Shown piece after piece: positions 29,091 to 39,971 of a DNA stretch of 39,971 bases. Position 1 is the stretch's first letter. Each line of letters opens with the position of its first letter. Below the pieces are notes generated by a model, which was not told the DNA's origin, did not search any database, and saw nothing but the letters and a program-made list of their open reading frames with translations. Location of the stretch: the NCBI GenBank assembly GCA_903941105.1, contig CAJANL010000056.1, positions 1-39,971 on the forward strand, in the 5' to 3' direction. This DNA comes from an uncultured Rhodospirillaceae bacterium. Lineage in GTDB: Bacteria; Pseudomonadota; Alphaproteobacteria; Rhodospirillales; Magnetospirillaceae. Position numbers and translations under genes: made by a program.

Positions 29091-29107
29091 TCGGTTGCGA
29101 TCAGCGC
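29084..29107 (+). terminator. Hairpin at the dnaE2 stop
   Basis: GCGCTGATCG and CGATCAGCGC form a perfect 10-bp stem with a GTTG loop, overlapping the dnaE2 stop codon. No T-tract follows. Together with the hairpin at 29276-29296 it separates dnaE2 from the convergent fumarase gene. The rest of 29108-29326 shows no gene. Confidence 0.55.
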
Positions 29108-29275
29108 GATATGGTATAAGTTGCATCGTCAAAGTCACCTCCAGGTCCGAGGTGGCCGCGCCCTCTTCCCCATTTGCGCCTTCACCGGGCAAACCAACTG
29201 GAAAAGTAAATACTTTCGCCAGCACACTACACTGAAGGCCATTTCGTGTTTGGCACAAGCCTTGGCACAAATGAC

Positions 29276-29296
29276 GAGAGCGGCAATGCCGCCCTC
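29276..29296 (-). terminator. Hairpin after the fumarase gene
   Basis: GAG-A-GCGGC and GCCGC-C-CTC form an interrupted stem around AAT, 30 bp beyond the fumarase stop. No T-tract; a weak terminator candidate. Confidence 0.35.
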
Positions 29297-29326
29297 GAAA
29301 ACACCATATATTGCAGGGTGTTGCAC

Positions 29327-30943
<1,617 letters not shown>

Positions 30944-30977
30944 GGACGGGGCCTCGGCGCTTGGGGGGACGCATGGG

Positions 30978-31004
30978 CCGACCCCACCCTTCGGTGCGGG
31001 TCGG
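30978..31004. terminator. Hairpin between sspB and fumarase
   Basis: CCGACCCCACC pairs with GGTG-C-GGGTCGG, giving an 11-bp stem with a single bulged C and a CTTC loop. It lies 91 bp downstream of the sspB stop. No T-tract; it may attenuate read-through into the fumarase gene. Confidence 0.4.
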
Positions 31005-31094
31005 CGGAGCACCGTCAAACACCTTTTTCGCGGGGGCGTCAAGGGCGGCGAGGCATGACCGAAATCAGGGCGCCTACGCTCCCTGTCCGATCCT

Positions 31095-31571
31095 TCATTT
31101 TTTCCGGAAAGCGTCCAAGGCCACCACCTTGCCGGTCTCGCCATCCTCGGCCGCCGGCTTGGCGGCGGGGGTGATCTCGTCCGGGACGTCGTCGAAATCG
31201 ACATCCTCTTCGTCGGTCACCGGCTGGAATTGCAGGCCGAACTTGGCCGAGGGATCGGCGAAGCCGGTCACCGCGGCGAACGGGATGACCAGCCGCTCGG
31301 AAATTCCCGAGAACGACAGCGTCACCTCGAAGCCATCCTCCTCGACCTCCAGTCCCCAGTACTGGTGCTGCAGCACGATGGTCATCTCTTCGGTGTGGCG
31401 AGCGCGGACGTGATCGGGAATTTTCACACCGGGGAAGGCGGTGAGGAAGGTGATGTAAAAGTGGTGCTCTCCGGGCAGGCCGTGCTCGGCCGCCACCCGC
31501 AGTGCATCGCGGACGACGCTGCGCAAGGCTTCTTCCACCATCTTGTCGTATCTGAGTTCAATATCGGCCAC
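31095..31571 (-). CDS. sspB: ClpXP adaptor SspB (alphaproteobacterial type)
   Basis: A ~158-aa protein that binds the ssrA degradation tag and tethers the substrate to ClpXP. The folded domain (residues ~5-115) has [26 protein letters not shown] [15 protein letters not shown], and the [29 protein letters not shown] block of Caulobacter SspB. An acidic linker leads to the C-terminal [11 protein letters not shown], the ClpX-binding tail seen in alpha SspB. Start: a GTG at 31571 has AGGGG about 5 nt upstream; the GTG at 31577 is adjacent to that site. The tmRNA gene ends about 25 bp upstream on the same strand, so substrate tag and adaptor are encoded side by side. Confidence 0.93.
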   Translation of the reverse strand: MADIELRYDKMVEEALRSVVRDALRVAAEHGLPGEHHFYITFLTAFPGVKIPDHVRARHTEEMTIVLQHQYWGLEVEEDGFEVTLSFSGISERLVIPFAAVTGFADPSAKFGLQFQPVTDEEDVDFDDVPDEITPAAKPAAEDGETGKVVALDAFRKK

Positions 31572-31595
31572 CGGCACCCCTGCAGGATAGTAAGT

Positions 31596-31873
31596 GGGGG
31601 GACTTCTGTTGCCCGGTGTCCCCCCGAACCGCGCTTACGAACCGTTAGGCCGCAGCGGCAAGAGCAACGTTGTCGTTGGCACTTGTTAGGTTTAGCCCGA
31701 TAACGGTGGATACCATGCCGAACGCAAACCCTACCTTTACTACGCGCGTCGATCCTATTTCGCCCCCATGAACCCCGACCTCGGGGAGTGAATGGTGGAG
31801 GCGCCGGGTACCGCCCCCGGGTCCGCAACGCTTATTCCGTATGGCGTTTAGCGTCATAGTCGGTGTTACCCGA
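31596..31873 (-). ncRNA. ssrA: Circularly permuted two-piece tmRNA
   Basis: Read on the minus strand, the acceptor piece comes first. Its 3' end is CGCCTCC-ACCA, with the final A at 31793, preceded by a T-arm-like CCGGG...CCCGG. After a short intervening segment (31792-31768) the coding piece begins GGGGGCG at 31767, which pairs with CGCCTCC to form the acceptor stem, and continues GGATCGACG as in other tmRNAs. The tag reading frame (31680-31648, stop TAA at 31647-31645) encodes ANDNVALAAAA, a typical alphaproteobacterial tag with a hydrophobic ClpXP end. The 3' end is a hairpin GGGGGGAC/GTCCCCCC (31596-31625). Order acceptor-then-coding is the permuted form of this class. The 5' boundary is approximate. 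Confidence 0.93.
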
Positions 31874-31878
31874 CGGGA

Positions 31879-31886
31879 ATAATATA
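31879..31886 (-). promoter_or_regulatory. Likely -10 of ssrA
   Basis: The minus strand reads TATATTAT here, 6-10 bp before the inferred tmRNA 5' end and in the only AT-rich patch between ridA and ssrA. A matching -35 is not clear. Confidence 0.45.
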
Positions 31887-31922
31887 GTGCACCCTGCGGC
31901 AGCGCGCTAGTGGCATCAGCCT

Positions 31923-32393
31923 TTAGGGGGTTCGCAACTCGAACACCGCCTCGATTTCGACCGCGGCGTTCAGCGGCAGCGCGGCGGCCCCCACCGCGAC
32001 GCGGGCGTGGCGGCCGGCTTCGCCCAGCACCTCGGCCATCAGGTCCGACGCACCGTTGATCACCTTGGGCTGGTCGGTGAAGTCGGGCGCCGAGGCGACG
32101 AAGGCGGTCAGCCGCACCAGCCGCACCCGGTCGAGGTCGCCGTCGGCGGCGGCGCGGGCCTGGGCCAGCAGGTTCAGCCCGCACAGACGGGCGGCACGGG
32201 TACCCTCCTCGATGCCGAGCCCGTCGCCGAGGCGGCCGCACACCACCAGCTTGCCGCCTTCGAGGGGCAACTGGCCGGAGACGAACAACAGATTTCCGGT
32301 GGTGACGAACGGCACGTAATTGGCCACCGCCGCCGCCGGTTGCGGCAGGGTGATGCCCAATTCCGCCAGGCGCTTATCCACTCGTCCGCTCAT
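31923..32393 (-). CDS. RidA/YjgF-family protein
   Basis: A 156-aa member of the longer RidA-like subgroup. Residues include YVPFVTTGNLLFVSGQLPLEGGKLV, LCGLNLLAQARAAADGDLDRVRLVRLTAFVASAPDF, ASDLMAEVLGE, and GRHARVAVGAAALPLNAAVEIEAVFEL, where the Arg in HARVAVG is the position that binds substrate carboxylate in RidA enamine/imine deaminases. Deaminase activity is likely but this subgroup is less studied. GGGAGG lies 6 nt before the ATG. ssrA begins about 50 bp downstream on the same strand. It is divergent from the molybdopterin-binding gene across 198 bp. Confidence 0.9.
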   Translation of the reverse strand: MSGRVDKRLAELGITLPQPAAAVANYVPFVTTGNLLFVSGQLPLEGGKLVVCGRLGDGLGIEEGTRAARLCGLNLLAQARAAADGDLDRVRLVRLTAFVASAPDFTDQPKVINGASDLMAEVLGEAGRHARVAVGAAALPLNAAVEIEAVFELRTP

Positions 32394-32591
32394 GAAAACC
32401 TCCCGGATTTATCGCTGAGGCAGGGTAATCCGTCGCGGCGGCCGCCTCAAGCCATTGGGTTGCCAACTGCGAACGCAGGGACGGTCGTTCCGGTTGCGGC
32501 ATCGTCGTTGCCATTTCAAAATGAATGCGACAGCCGATGGCATGACGGCCATTTGCCGCTATTATCCATCGTCCTGCATCAAGGAGTTGGC

Positions 32592-34208
<1,617 letters not shown>

Positions 34209-34257
34209 ATCGAGAATCGCGGGCGGCTCGCCTCGCCAGGGCGAAGTCATAAAGGAT

Positions 34258-34290
34258 AAAGCGTGATGCACATTCAGGGCATCACGCTTT
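34258..34290 (+). terminator. Strong stem-loop after the molybdopterin gene
   Basis: AAAGCGTGATGC and GCATCACGCTTT form a perfect 12-bp stem with a 9-nt loop, 50 bp after the stop. The A/T ends of the stem give a TTT tail and an upstream A-run, so it can act in both directions. Its last two bases are shared with the adjacent repeat element. Confidence 0.7.
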
Positions 34291-34467
34291 AACAGGGTGC
34301 GGAAAAACTCTTCCCACCATCCTTCATCTCGTCACCCCCGCGACGGCGGGGGTCCATGTTGGGGCAAGGATTGGCATTTGCCCCCATATGCTGTGCTGCC
34401 GGGCGCATGGATTCCCGCCTTCGCGGGAATGACGAAAGGAAAATTGAGCTATTCCGCACCCTGTTAA
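34289..34467. repeat. MITE-like element with nested inverted repeats
   Basis: The 179-bp element is bounded by perfect 16-bp inverted repeats, TTAACAGGGTGCGGAA (34289-34304) and its complement (34452-34467). Inside, a 30-bp arm (34329-34358) recurs inverted at 34406-34435; the two differ only at a few positions, mostly CC/GG for TT/AA within a small stem, so each arm still folds on its own. An innermost pair GGGGCAA/TTGCCCC (34361-34367, 34378-34384) completes one long hairpin. It encodes nothing. It fits between the stops of two convergent genes, 6 bp from the CHAT gene's stop. The parent transposon is not identifiable from the window. Confidence 0.75.
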
Positions 34468-34473
34468 GCCCCC

Positions 34474-37400
34474 TCAGCCATCCACCATGAAGAACGCCGA
34501 CCAGATATAGGGCGAGCTCCATTGCGGGATGCGCAGCATTTCCAGCTGGGCCTCGCGCAGCGACTGATGCGGCGACTTGCCGGCCAGCAGGCGGGCATAG
34601 AGCGACGCCATCAAGGTCTGGGTGCCGGCATCGCTGACTTCCCACAACGAGGCCACCACCGAGCCGACACCGGCCTCCTGGAAGGCGCGGCGCAGGCCGT
34701 AGACGCCTTCGCCCTCATGGATCTCGCCAAGGCCGGTTTCGCAGGCCGACAGGATGGCAAGCTTGGTGCCCGACAGGTTGAGGCCCAGCACCTCCAGCGC
34801 GGTGAGAACGCCATCGTTGTCGGTGTCGATCTCGCCCAGTAGTGGCGCGTTGGCGTTGATGCCGGCGAAGGCCAGGCCCGAGCGCAGCAGGGGGTTGTCG
34901 CCGGGCGGCGGGAAGGAGAAGTCGGAGCCGCGCTGCAGCTTCAACAGGCGCTTGCGCAGCGTGTCGTCGGCCTTGAGGAAGAAGCCGTGGGTGGCGATGT
35001 GGAGGACCTCCGGTGGCTCCTCCATCTCGCGCAGCACCCTCTCCTGCGCGGTGCCCTTCGAGAAGATGACGCTGGGTTTGTCGCCGCCGTCGACCTTTTC
35101 CTTGATCAGGCGGCCTTCCTTCTCGGCGCCAGGCAAGGGATCGAATTTGAGGCCGCGCATGCCCGACGACATGCCGCGCATGGTCGACTGCATGCCGGTG
35201 CCACGGTTGCGCGCCTTGTCGAGGGTCTCCTTGCCGGTGACCTCGTCGGTGTTGTAGTCGGGGCCGGCCTCGATCATGTAGCCGCCCTTGGCCGGCGGCA
35301 GGTCGCTGGGCAGCAGGTTGCGGCTGGTGGTGAAGACGTGGAGGTCGATGCGCTCCATCAGGTATTTGCCGCCCTTTTCGACCAGGGCGCTGAACGGCAG
35401 GATGTTGAGGGTGCCGTCGGGGATGACGTAGACGTTGCGGCGCTGGCCGATGGCCCCCTCCAGCGGCTTCCAGATCAGTTCATAGGCCTTCTGGCCGGCG
35501 TCCAGCACATCGTCGAGGTCGAGTTCCTCGTTCTGGATGTCGGTGCGGTATTTGATGATGGCGGCATCGACCGCGGCCGGGTCGTCGTATTTGACCAGCC
35601 CGAACACCGGTTTGCCGAATTCCTTGGCCAGGGTGGCGGCCACCAGCCGCGTCTTGCCCTCGACGCCGTAGAGGTAGAAGTCGACCACCACCGCGTTCTC
35701 GGGCAGGCCGGCCACCAGATCGTCGACCGCGATGGGCTTGACCGTCTTGCGGAAGCGGGCGCTGGCACGGCCGAGTTCGCCTTGCAGCCGCGAGATGCCG
35801 TCTTCCAGCCCGGCGATGACCTCGACGTGGCGGTCCTTGGTCTCCTCGGTGGGGCCGGACAGGGTCAGCGCCGCCAGCTTCTTGCGCAGCTCGGTGAGGT
35901 CCTCGGTGATCTTGGCCATCTCGGGCGAGCGCGACAGGCGGCCGACCTGCTGGATCTCCGAGGCCACCTTCAGCAGCAGGCCCTTGCGGTTGAGGCTGAC
36001 CTCCAGCAGGCCGCGGCCGGCTTCGGCCGGATCGACCCGGCCCAGCAGGTCGATATAGGCGGCCAGTTCGGGCTGGTGCAGGCGGACATAGCCCTCGCGG
36101 GCATTCTCGCCGGTGACGTAGAGCACCCGGTTGAGGAATTCGTTGCGGCGGGCGAACACCGCCTTGCGAATGGACAGCGCGCCCATGACGTCGCCCTTGT
36201 CGCCCACGACGGCGGCCAGGGTGTTCATGGTCTCGAAGGTATAGGGATGGTTGGCGCCCAGCACCTGTTCGTCCAGCGCCACCGCCTCGGTCAGGATGGC
36301 CTGCGCCTTGTCGAACTGCTTGCGGCTGCGCAGCAGGGCGCCCATGTCGTTCATGGACCGCAGCGTGTCGAGGTGGCGCGGCCCCAAGGTGGCGCGCCGC
36401 GCCTCCAGCGTCTGGGCCAGCAGCGTCTCGGCCTCGGGCAGCTTGCCCATCCTGTGCAGCGAGCGGGCGAGGTTGTTCTGGGCCTTGAGGGTGTTCTGGT
36501 GGCGCGGCCCGTAGGACTTGCTCCACACCTCCGTCACCTGGCGGAACATGGGCACCGCCTTGTCGAATTCCTCCTTCAGCATGTAGAGGAAGGCGAGGTT
36601 GTTGACGAAGGCGACGGTGTTGGCGTGGTTGGGACCAAGCCGCCGGCCGTAGGCGACGATGACGCTTTTGTAGAGGGCCTCGGCCTTGTCGAAATTGCCC
36701 TGGCTCTCATAGAGCAGGCCCAGGTTGTTCATGCCCACGAGGGTGGTGGGGTGGGTCTCGCCGAACGACTTCTGCGCCCCCTCCAGCGCGCTGCGCAGAT
36801 AGGGCTCGGCGCGGTCGTAGAGGCCCTCCTTTTCGAGGATCTCGCCCAGGTTGTTGGCGGCGATGATGGTGGAGCGGTGCTGCTCGCCCAGCACCGACTT
36901 GAAGCGCTCATAGGCGTCGTTGAAGGTGGCCTCGGCCTCCATCAGGCGACCCTGCTTGCGCTGGATGCTGCCTACCGAGGTCAGCGTCGCCACCGTGTTG
37001 GGATGGCCCGAGCCCAGTGCCGCGGTCTGGTAGTCCAGCACCTCGCGGGCCAGCGCCTCGGCCGAGGCGTAATCGCCGCGCTCGTCCAGCACGTCGGCGA
37101 GATCGCCCTTGGCGGTGTACAGCGTGGTCTTGTCGCCGGCTTGGGTCGCGTCCTTGACCACTCCCTCCAGCGTCCCCTGCGCCTCGGCCAGCCGGCCGCG
37201 CTTGAGGTGCAGATTGGCGAGGTCGAGCCGGGCGGCCATGTGGATGGCATCGGTGGCGGGCAGCGTCTGGCCCAGCACGGTGAAGCCGGCCTTGAGGTGC
37301 TTCTCGGCCTCGTCGTAGTTGCCGAGCTGGCGCTCGACGGCGCCCTGGAGGACCAGGCAGCGGGCACCCTCCGCCGGCTTGTCGGTCTGCGCCTTGGCCA

Positions 37401-38028
37401 CGGCGGGGCAGGCGGCGGCCAGCAGCTTCTGGGCGTCGACATGCTGCCCGGCGTTGGAGCGGGTGCGGGCCAGCGACACCTGCGCCGCCAATGCCTGTGG
37501 GCTGTTGGCCCCCAGGGCCGCGCCGGCGGCCTTGGCGATGGCCTCTTGGGTCTTGGCGGCATGGTCGAGGCGGGCCTGAGCGCCGTAGAGGCTGGCCAGC
37601 TCGCCCTGAATCTTCAGGGTCTCGGGATGGCCGGCGCCCAGGGCGGCTTGCGCCGCCGCCAGGGTGGCCTGGAAGGTGGCCTCGGCCGCATCGGCCTGGC
37701 CGAACAGGAACTGGTAGGTCGCCAGCTCGGTGCCGCTGACGATGGCGGCCATGTGGCGCTCGCCGAAATTGTCGCGGGCCACCGTCAGTCCCTGCTGCGC
37801 CACCTCGACGGCGCGTTCGAGATTGCCGCCGCCGGCCGCCTTCGCGGCACCATTGCGGAAGCGCTGCCAGATGGTGAAGGCGCCTTCCTTGCCCTGCGGC
37901 ACCACCGAGGCGGCCTGCTGCTTCTCGGCCACCCAGGCGGGCAGGGCGGTTTGGGCCGGCGCCGGGGTGGGAGCGGTGAAGGCGAGCAGGGCAACCAGAA
38001 TGGCGGTAGACGCGCGGTAGCTTTTCAT
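34474..38028 (-). CDS. Secreted TPR-CHAT domain (caspase-like) protein with EF-hand loop
   Basis: The protein is 1184 aa. A signal peptide (MKSYRASTAILVALLAF, cleaved near PAPAQ) sends it out of the cytoplasm. About 14 tetratricopeptide repeats of the kinesin-light-chain type span ~40-640, followed by a helical linker and the CHAT domain (~800-1184). The caspase-type dyad is intact: His1014 in LHIATHGFF and Cys1096 in LSACETGLG. Between them, residues 1068-1079 read DTDNDGVLTALE, a full 12-residue EF-hand calcium loop. Start: the ATG at 38028 follows an AGGAGGAGAGGAAAGGG purine tract; the frame is open upstream to 38079 but would overlap the preceding gene's stop region. It lies 47 bp after the CHASE2 cyclase gene, so they are co-transcribed. 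CHAT proteases cleave partner proteins; the substrate here is unknown. Confidence 0.92.
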   Translation of the reverse strand: MKSYRASTAILVALLAFTAPTPAPAQTALPAWVAEKQQAASVVPQGKEGAFTIWQRFRNGAAKAAGGGNLERAVEVAQQGLTVARDNFGERHMAAIVSGTELATYQFLFGQADAAEATFQATLAAAQAALGAGHPETLKIQGELASLYGAQARLDHAAKTQEAIAKAAGAALGANSPQALAAQVSLARTRSNAGQHVDAQKLLAAACPAVAKAQTDKPAEGARCLVLQGAVERQLGNYDEAEKHLKAGFTVLGQTLPATDAIHMAARLDLANLHLKRGRLAEAQGTLEGVVKDATQAGDKTTLYTAKGDLADVLDERGDYASAEALAREVLDYQTAALGSGHPNTVATLTSVGSIQRKQGRLMEAEATFNDAYERFKSVLGEQHRSTIIAANNLGEILEKEGLYDRAEPYLRSALEGAQKSFGETHPTTLVGMNNLGLLYESQGNFDKAEALYKSVIVAYGRRLGPNHANTVAFVNNLAFLYMLKEEFDKAVPMFRQVTEVWSKSYGPRHQNTLKAQNNLARSLHRMGKLPEAETLLAQTLEARRATLGPRHLDTLRSMNDMGALLRSRKQFDKAQAILTEAVALDEQVLGANHPYTFETMNTLAAVVGDKGDVMGALSIRKAVFARRNEFLNRVLYVTGENAREGYVRLHQPELAAYIDLLGRVDPAEAGRGLLEVSLNRKGLLLKVASEIQQVGRLSRSPEMAKITEDLTELRKKLAALTLSGPTEETKDRHVEVIAGLEDGISRLQGELGRASARFRKTVKPIAVDDLVAGLPENAVVVDFYLYGVEGKTRLVAATLAKEFGKPVFGLVKYDDPAAVDAAIIKYRTDIQNEELDLDDVLDAGQKAYELIWKPLEGAIGQRRNVYVIPDGTLNILPFSALVEKGGKYLMERIDLHVFTTSRNLLPSDLPPAKGGYMIEAGPDYNTDEVTGKETLDKARNRGTGMQSTMRGMSSGMRGLKFDPLPGAEKEGRLIKEKVDGGDKPSVIFSKGTAQERVLREMEEPPEVLHIATHGFFLKADDTLRKRLLKLQRGSDFSFPPPGDNPLLRSGLAFAGINANAPLLGEIDTDNDGVLTALEVLGLNLSGTKLAILSACETGLGEIHEGEGVYGLRRAFQEAGVGSVVASLWEVSDAGTQTLMASLYARLLAGKSPHQSLREAQLEMLRIPQWSSPYIWSAFFMVDG

Positions 38029-38075
38029 GTCGGCAACCCTTTCCTCTCCTCCTGAGAAACCCTCGGGAGCCCGCC

Positions 38076-39971
38076 TCATTTTTCCTTGTGCGTATAGACC
38101 CCGTCCCAGCCGGGACCCGGAGGCTCGTCGATGAAGTGTTCGATGCGGCCGAGATAGACCTTGTAGAGGTAATGCGGGTCCTCGGCGAACAGCGCCTCGA
38201 AGGCGGCTTGGGCCTCGGTGAAGTTCTGCGCCAGATAGAGCTTCAGGGCGGCTTCGTAGCGGCCGAGTCGCGCCAGGACGGCGGCATCCACCTCGCCCTC
38301 GAAGCCCAGCGGCTCGAAGATGCGCACCGGCAGATCCTTGCCCTTCACCCGCACCTGATCGAGCTCGCGGACCACCAGGTCGGGCACCGCGGCGCGGGTG
38401 AACTCGCTGATCATCACCGTGACGCCGTACTGCTTGGTCAGGCTTTCCAGGCGCGAGCCCAGATTGACTGCGTCGCCCAGCACGGTGTAGGCGAGGCGGA
38501 AGTCGGAGCCCATGTTGCCGACGTTCATGACGCCGGTATTGAGTCCGATGCCCACCTTCAGGGGCTTCCAGCCGCGCTGGACGAAGCTGTCACCCAGCTC
38601 GTCCATGGTCTTGACCATCCGCAGCGCCGCCTGGACGGCGTGACGGGCGTGGTCCTCGTCGTGCAGCGGCGCGCCCCAGAAGGCCATGATGGCGTCGCCC
38701 ATGTACTTGTCGATGGTGCCGCGATGGGTGTGGATGACCTTGGTCATCGGGCTGAGGAAGGCGTTCATCAGCGCGGTCAGTTCCTGCGGCCCCAGGCCCT
38801 CCGAGATGGTGGTGAAGCCGCGCACGTCGGAGAACAGCACCGTCATCTCGCGCGATTCGCCGCCCACCGAGACCTGCTGGCCGGTCTTTTTCATCTCGTC
38901 CACCAGTTCGGTGGGGATGTACTGGCCGAAGGTCTTGGCGATCTGCTGCTTCTGGTTGCGCTCGGCCATGTAGTGACGGTACTCGACCATGATGTAGCTG
39001 AGCAGCGCCGCAGTCAGCACATAGGCCATGGGGAACATGACCCCGCCCTTCACATAGGTGGCGCTGGCGAAGGCGATGAACCCGACCAGCACGCCCAGCA
39101 TCGCCAGACTGCGCAGGAAGGGATTGGAGATGAACATCGCCAGCAGCACCATGGCCGCCATCACCGCCAGGGTGGCCGCCACCTCGGCCTGATAGCTGGC
39201 GCCCTTGAGCGGTGCGGCCCGCAAGATGCTATGGATGGTGTCGGCGATGATCTCGACCCCGTAGACCATGCCGACGGGGGTGTCGAACCAGTCGTGCGAC
39301 ACCTCGGAGGTATCGCCCACCACCACGATCTTGTCACGCACCCACAGGGCCAGTTCCTCGCGCTCGTTTTCGTCGAGGCCGGAGAGGTCAAGGAATTCCA
39401 GCGCGCTGATGCCGGCGGTCTGGCTGAGGAAGCGGCTGCCGGTGGGCAGCGGCGGGAAGTCGATGTTGATGCGGTTCTGGTGGTCGAGCGGCACCTTGAG
39501 GCCGCCCAGATGCAGCACGCCCGGCTCGAACTTCGGCTCGACGCCGAGATACATGGCCGCCGCGGTCACCGCGAAGGGCCAGCCGTGGCGGTGGCTGATG
39601 GCGTCGGGATTGATCTTCAGGCGCGACAGCGAGGTCAGCAGCCGGCTGTTGGAGCTGATGTTGGTGTAGGCGCTGGCCGAGGCCTTATCCAGCATCTCGG
39701 TGGGATAGTTGATCTTGACGAAGCGGCCATCGTGGAACTCGGCCTGGGCCACCAGCAAGGTATTTCCTGCCTCGCTCAACGCCTTGGCCAGGGCCGGATC
39801 CTCGCCATAGGAGCTCGGATAGTCCATCAGCATATCGACCGCCACCACCTTGGCGCCCAATTCCTTGAGATTGGCGACGATGGCACCGATATCGGAGCGG
39901 CGCAGCGGGAAGCTCTTGTAGGCCTTGAAGAACGGCTCGTCGGTGTTGACCAGCACGATTTCCTTGGACAT
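38076..39971 (-). CDS. CHASE2-domain class III adenylate cyclase (5' end beyond window)
   Basis: At least 631 aa are present. The first ~240 residues are most of a periplasmic CHASE2 sensor (KEIVLVNTDEPFF, LGAKVVAVDMLMDYP, WVRDKIVVVGDTSEVSHDWFDTPVG). The family's first TM helix and CHASE2 start lie before this point, so the ATG at 39971 is probably not the true start and the gene continues off the window. Three TM helices follow (~260-335), then a class III cyclase domain (~370-545) with metal-binding Asp in VLFSDVRGFT, DKYMGDAIMAFWGAP and the Asn/Arg pair of LGDAVNLGSRLE, all retained. A TPR-like C-terminal tail ends the protein. The product is predicted to make cAMP in response to a periplasmic signal. 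It heads an operon with the CHAT gene. Confidence 0.93.
   Translation of the reverse strand: MSKEIVLVNTDEPFFKAYKSFPLRRSDIGAIVANLKELGAKVVAVDMLMDYPSSYGEDPALAKALSEAGNTLLVAQAEFHDGRFVKINYPTEMLDKASASAYTNISSNSRLLTSLSRLKINPDAISHRHGWPFAVTAAAMYLGVEPKFEPGVLHLGGLKVPLDHQNRINIDFPPLPTGSRFLSQTAGISALEFLDLSGLDENEREELALWVRDKIVVVGDTSEVSHDWFDTPVGMVYGVEIIADTIHSILRAAPLKGASYQAEVAATLAVMAAMVLLAMFISNPFLRSLAMLGVLVGFIAFASATYVKGGVMFPMAYVLTAALLSYIMVEYRHYMAERNQKQQIAKTFGQYIPTELVDEMKKTGQQVSVGGESREMTVLFSDVRGFTTISEGLGPQELTALMNAFLSPMTKVIHTHRGTIDKYMGDAIMAFWGAPLHDEDHARHAVQAALRMVKTMDELGDSFVQRGWKPLKVGIGLNTGVMNVGNMGSDFRLAYTVLGDAVNLGSRLESLTKQYGVTVMISEFTRAAVPDLVVRELDQVRVKGKDLPVRIFEPLGFEGEVDAAVLARLGRYEAALKLYLAQNFTEAQAAFEALFAEDPHYLYKVYLGRIEHFIDEPPGPGWDGVYTHKEK

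Noticed and set aside
29108..29326. Possible RNA gene in the gap between dnaE2 and fumarase
   Set aside because: Only two hairpins are seen; no tRNA cloverleaf, promoter pair or conserved ncRNA motif could be recognised.
31645..32241. Minus-strand frame ending in ANDNVALAAAA
   Set aside because: The end is the tmRNA tag; the rest is an out-of-frame reading of tmRNA and ridA, not one protein.
34987..38055. 1022-codon open frame on the plus strand
   Set aside because: Antisense to the TPR-CHAT gene; its apparent repeats mirror the TPR units.

Overview
This window is one contiguous chromosomal stretch of a GC-rich alphaproteobacterium. The evidence for the class is a circularly permuted two-piece tmRNA gene, an alpha-type SspB adaptor, the alphaproteobacterial LexA box GTTC-N7-GTTC ahead of an imuA-imuB-dnaE2 cassette, and the secG-pyrG-kdsA-eno-ftsB gene order. 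The gene content fits Rhodospirillales, for example Magnetospirillum-like bacteria; the genus is inference. There is no integrase, IS transposase, CRISPR array, tRNA or rRNA.

Layout. 0-2 kb: a beta-helix/RTX protein, probably exported by a type I system. 2-7.5 kb: an acyl-CoA synthetase/GNAT fusion, divergent from a MaoC-phosphotransacetylase fusion and acetate kinase. This forms an acyl-CoA, acyl-phosphate and protein-acylation module with two TGC/GCA palindromes in the shared promoter region. 7.6-9.9 kb: a cyclophilin-like protein, a small lipoprotein and two tandem paralogous cyclic-nucleotide-binding proteins. 9.9-11.2 kb: a small hypothetical gene, pncC and pgpA. 11.4-15 kb: a secreted PstS-like binding protein followed directly by a membrane sensor kinase. 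15.2-19.9 kb: the housekeeping run secG, pyrG, kdsA, eno and ftsB. 20-21.9 kb: a soluble triple-PAS histidine kinase. 22-23.7 kb: a DUF2325 operon behind a Fur-box-like palindrome. 23.7-29.1 kb: the SOS mutasome imuA-imuB-dnaE2 behind a promoter overlapped by a LexA box.

29.3-32.4 kb, all on the minus strand: ridA, ssrA (tmRNA), sspB and class I fumarase. The tmRNA gene, whose tag reads ANDNVALAAAA, lies about 25 bp upstream of the gene for the adaptor that delivers ssrA-tagged proteins to ClpXP. 32.6-34.2 kb: a molybdopterin-binding/nucleotidyltransferase fusion. 34.29-34.47 kb: a 179-bp nested inverted-repeat, MITE-like element between convergent genes. 34.5-40 kb: a secreted TPR-CHAT (caspase-like) protein carrying a perfect EF-hand loop just before its catalytic Cys, encoded 47 bp downstream of a CHASE2 class III adenylate cyclase that runs off the window.

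The best candidates for under-described biology are the CHASE2-cyclase/CHAT-EF-hand pair, the ssrA-sspB linkage, the DUF2325 operon with its Cys cluster and Fur-like box, and the tandem cyclic-nucleotide-binding paralogs.
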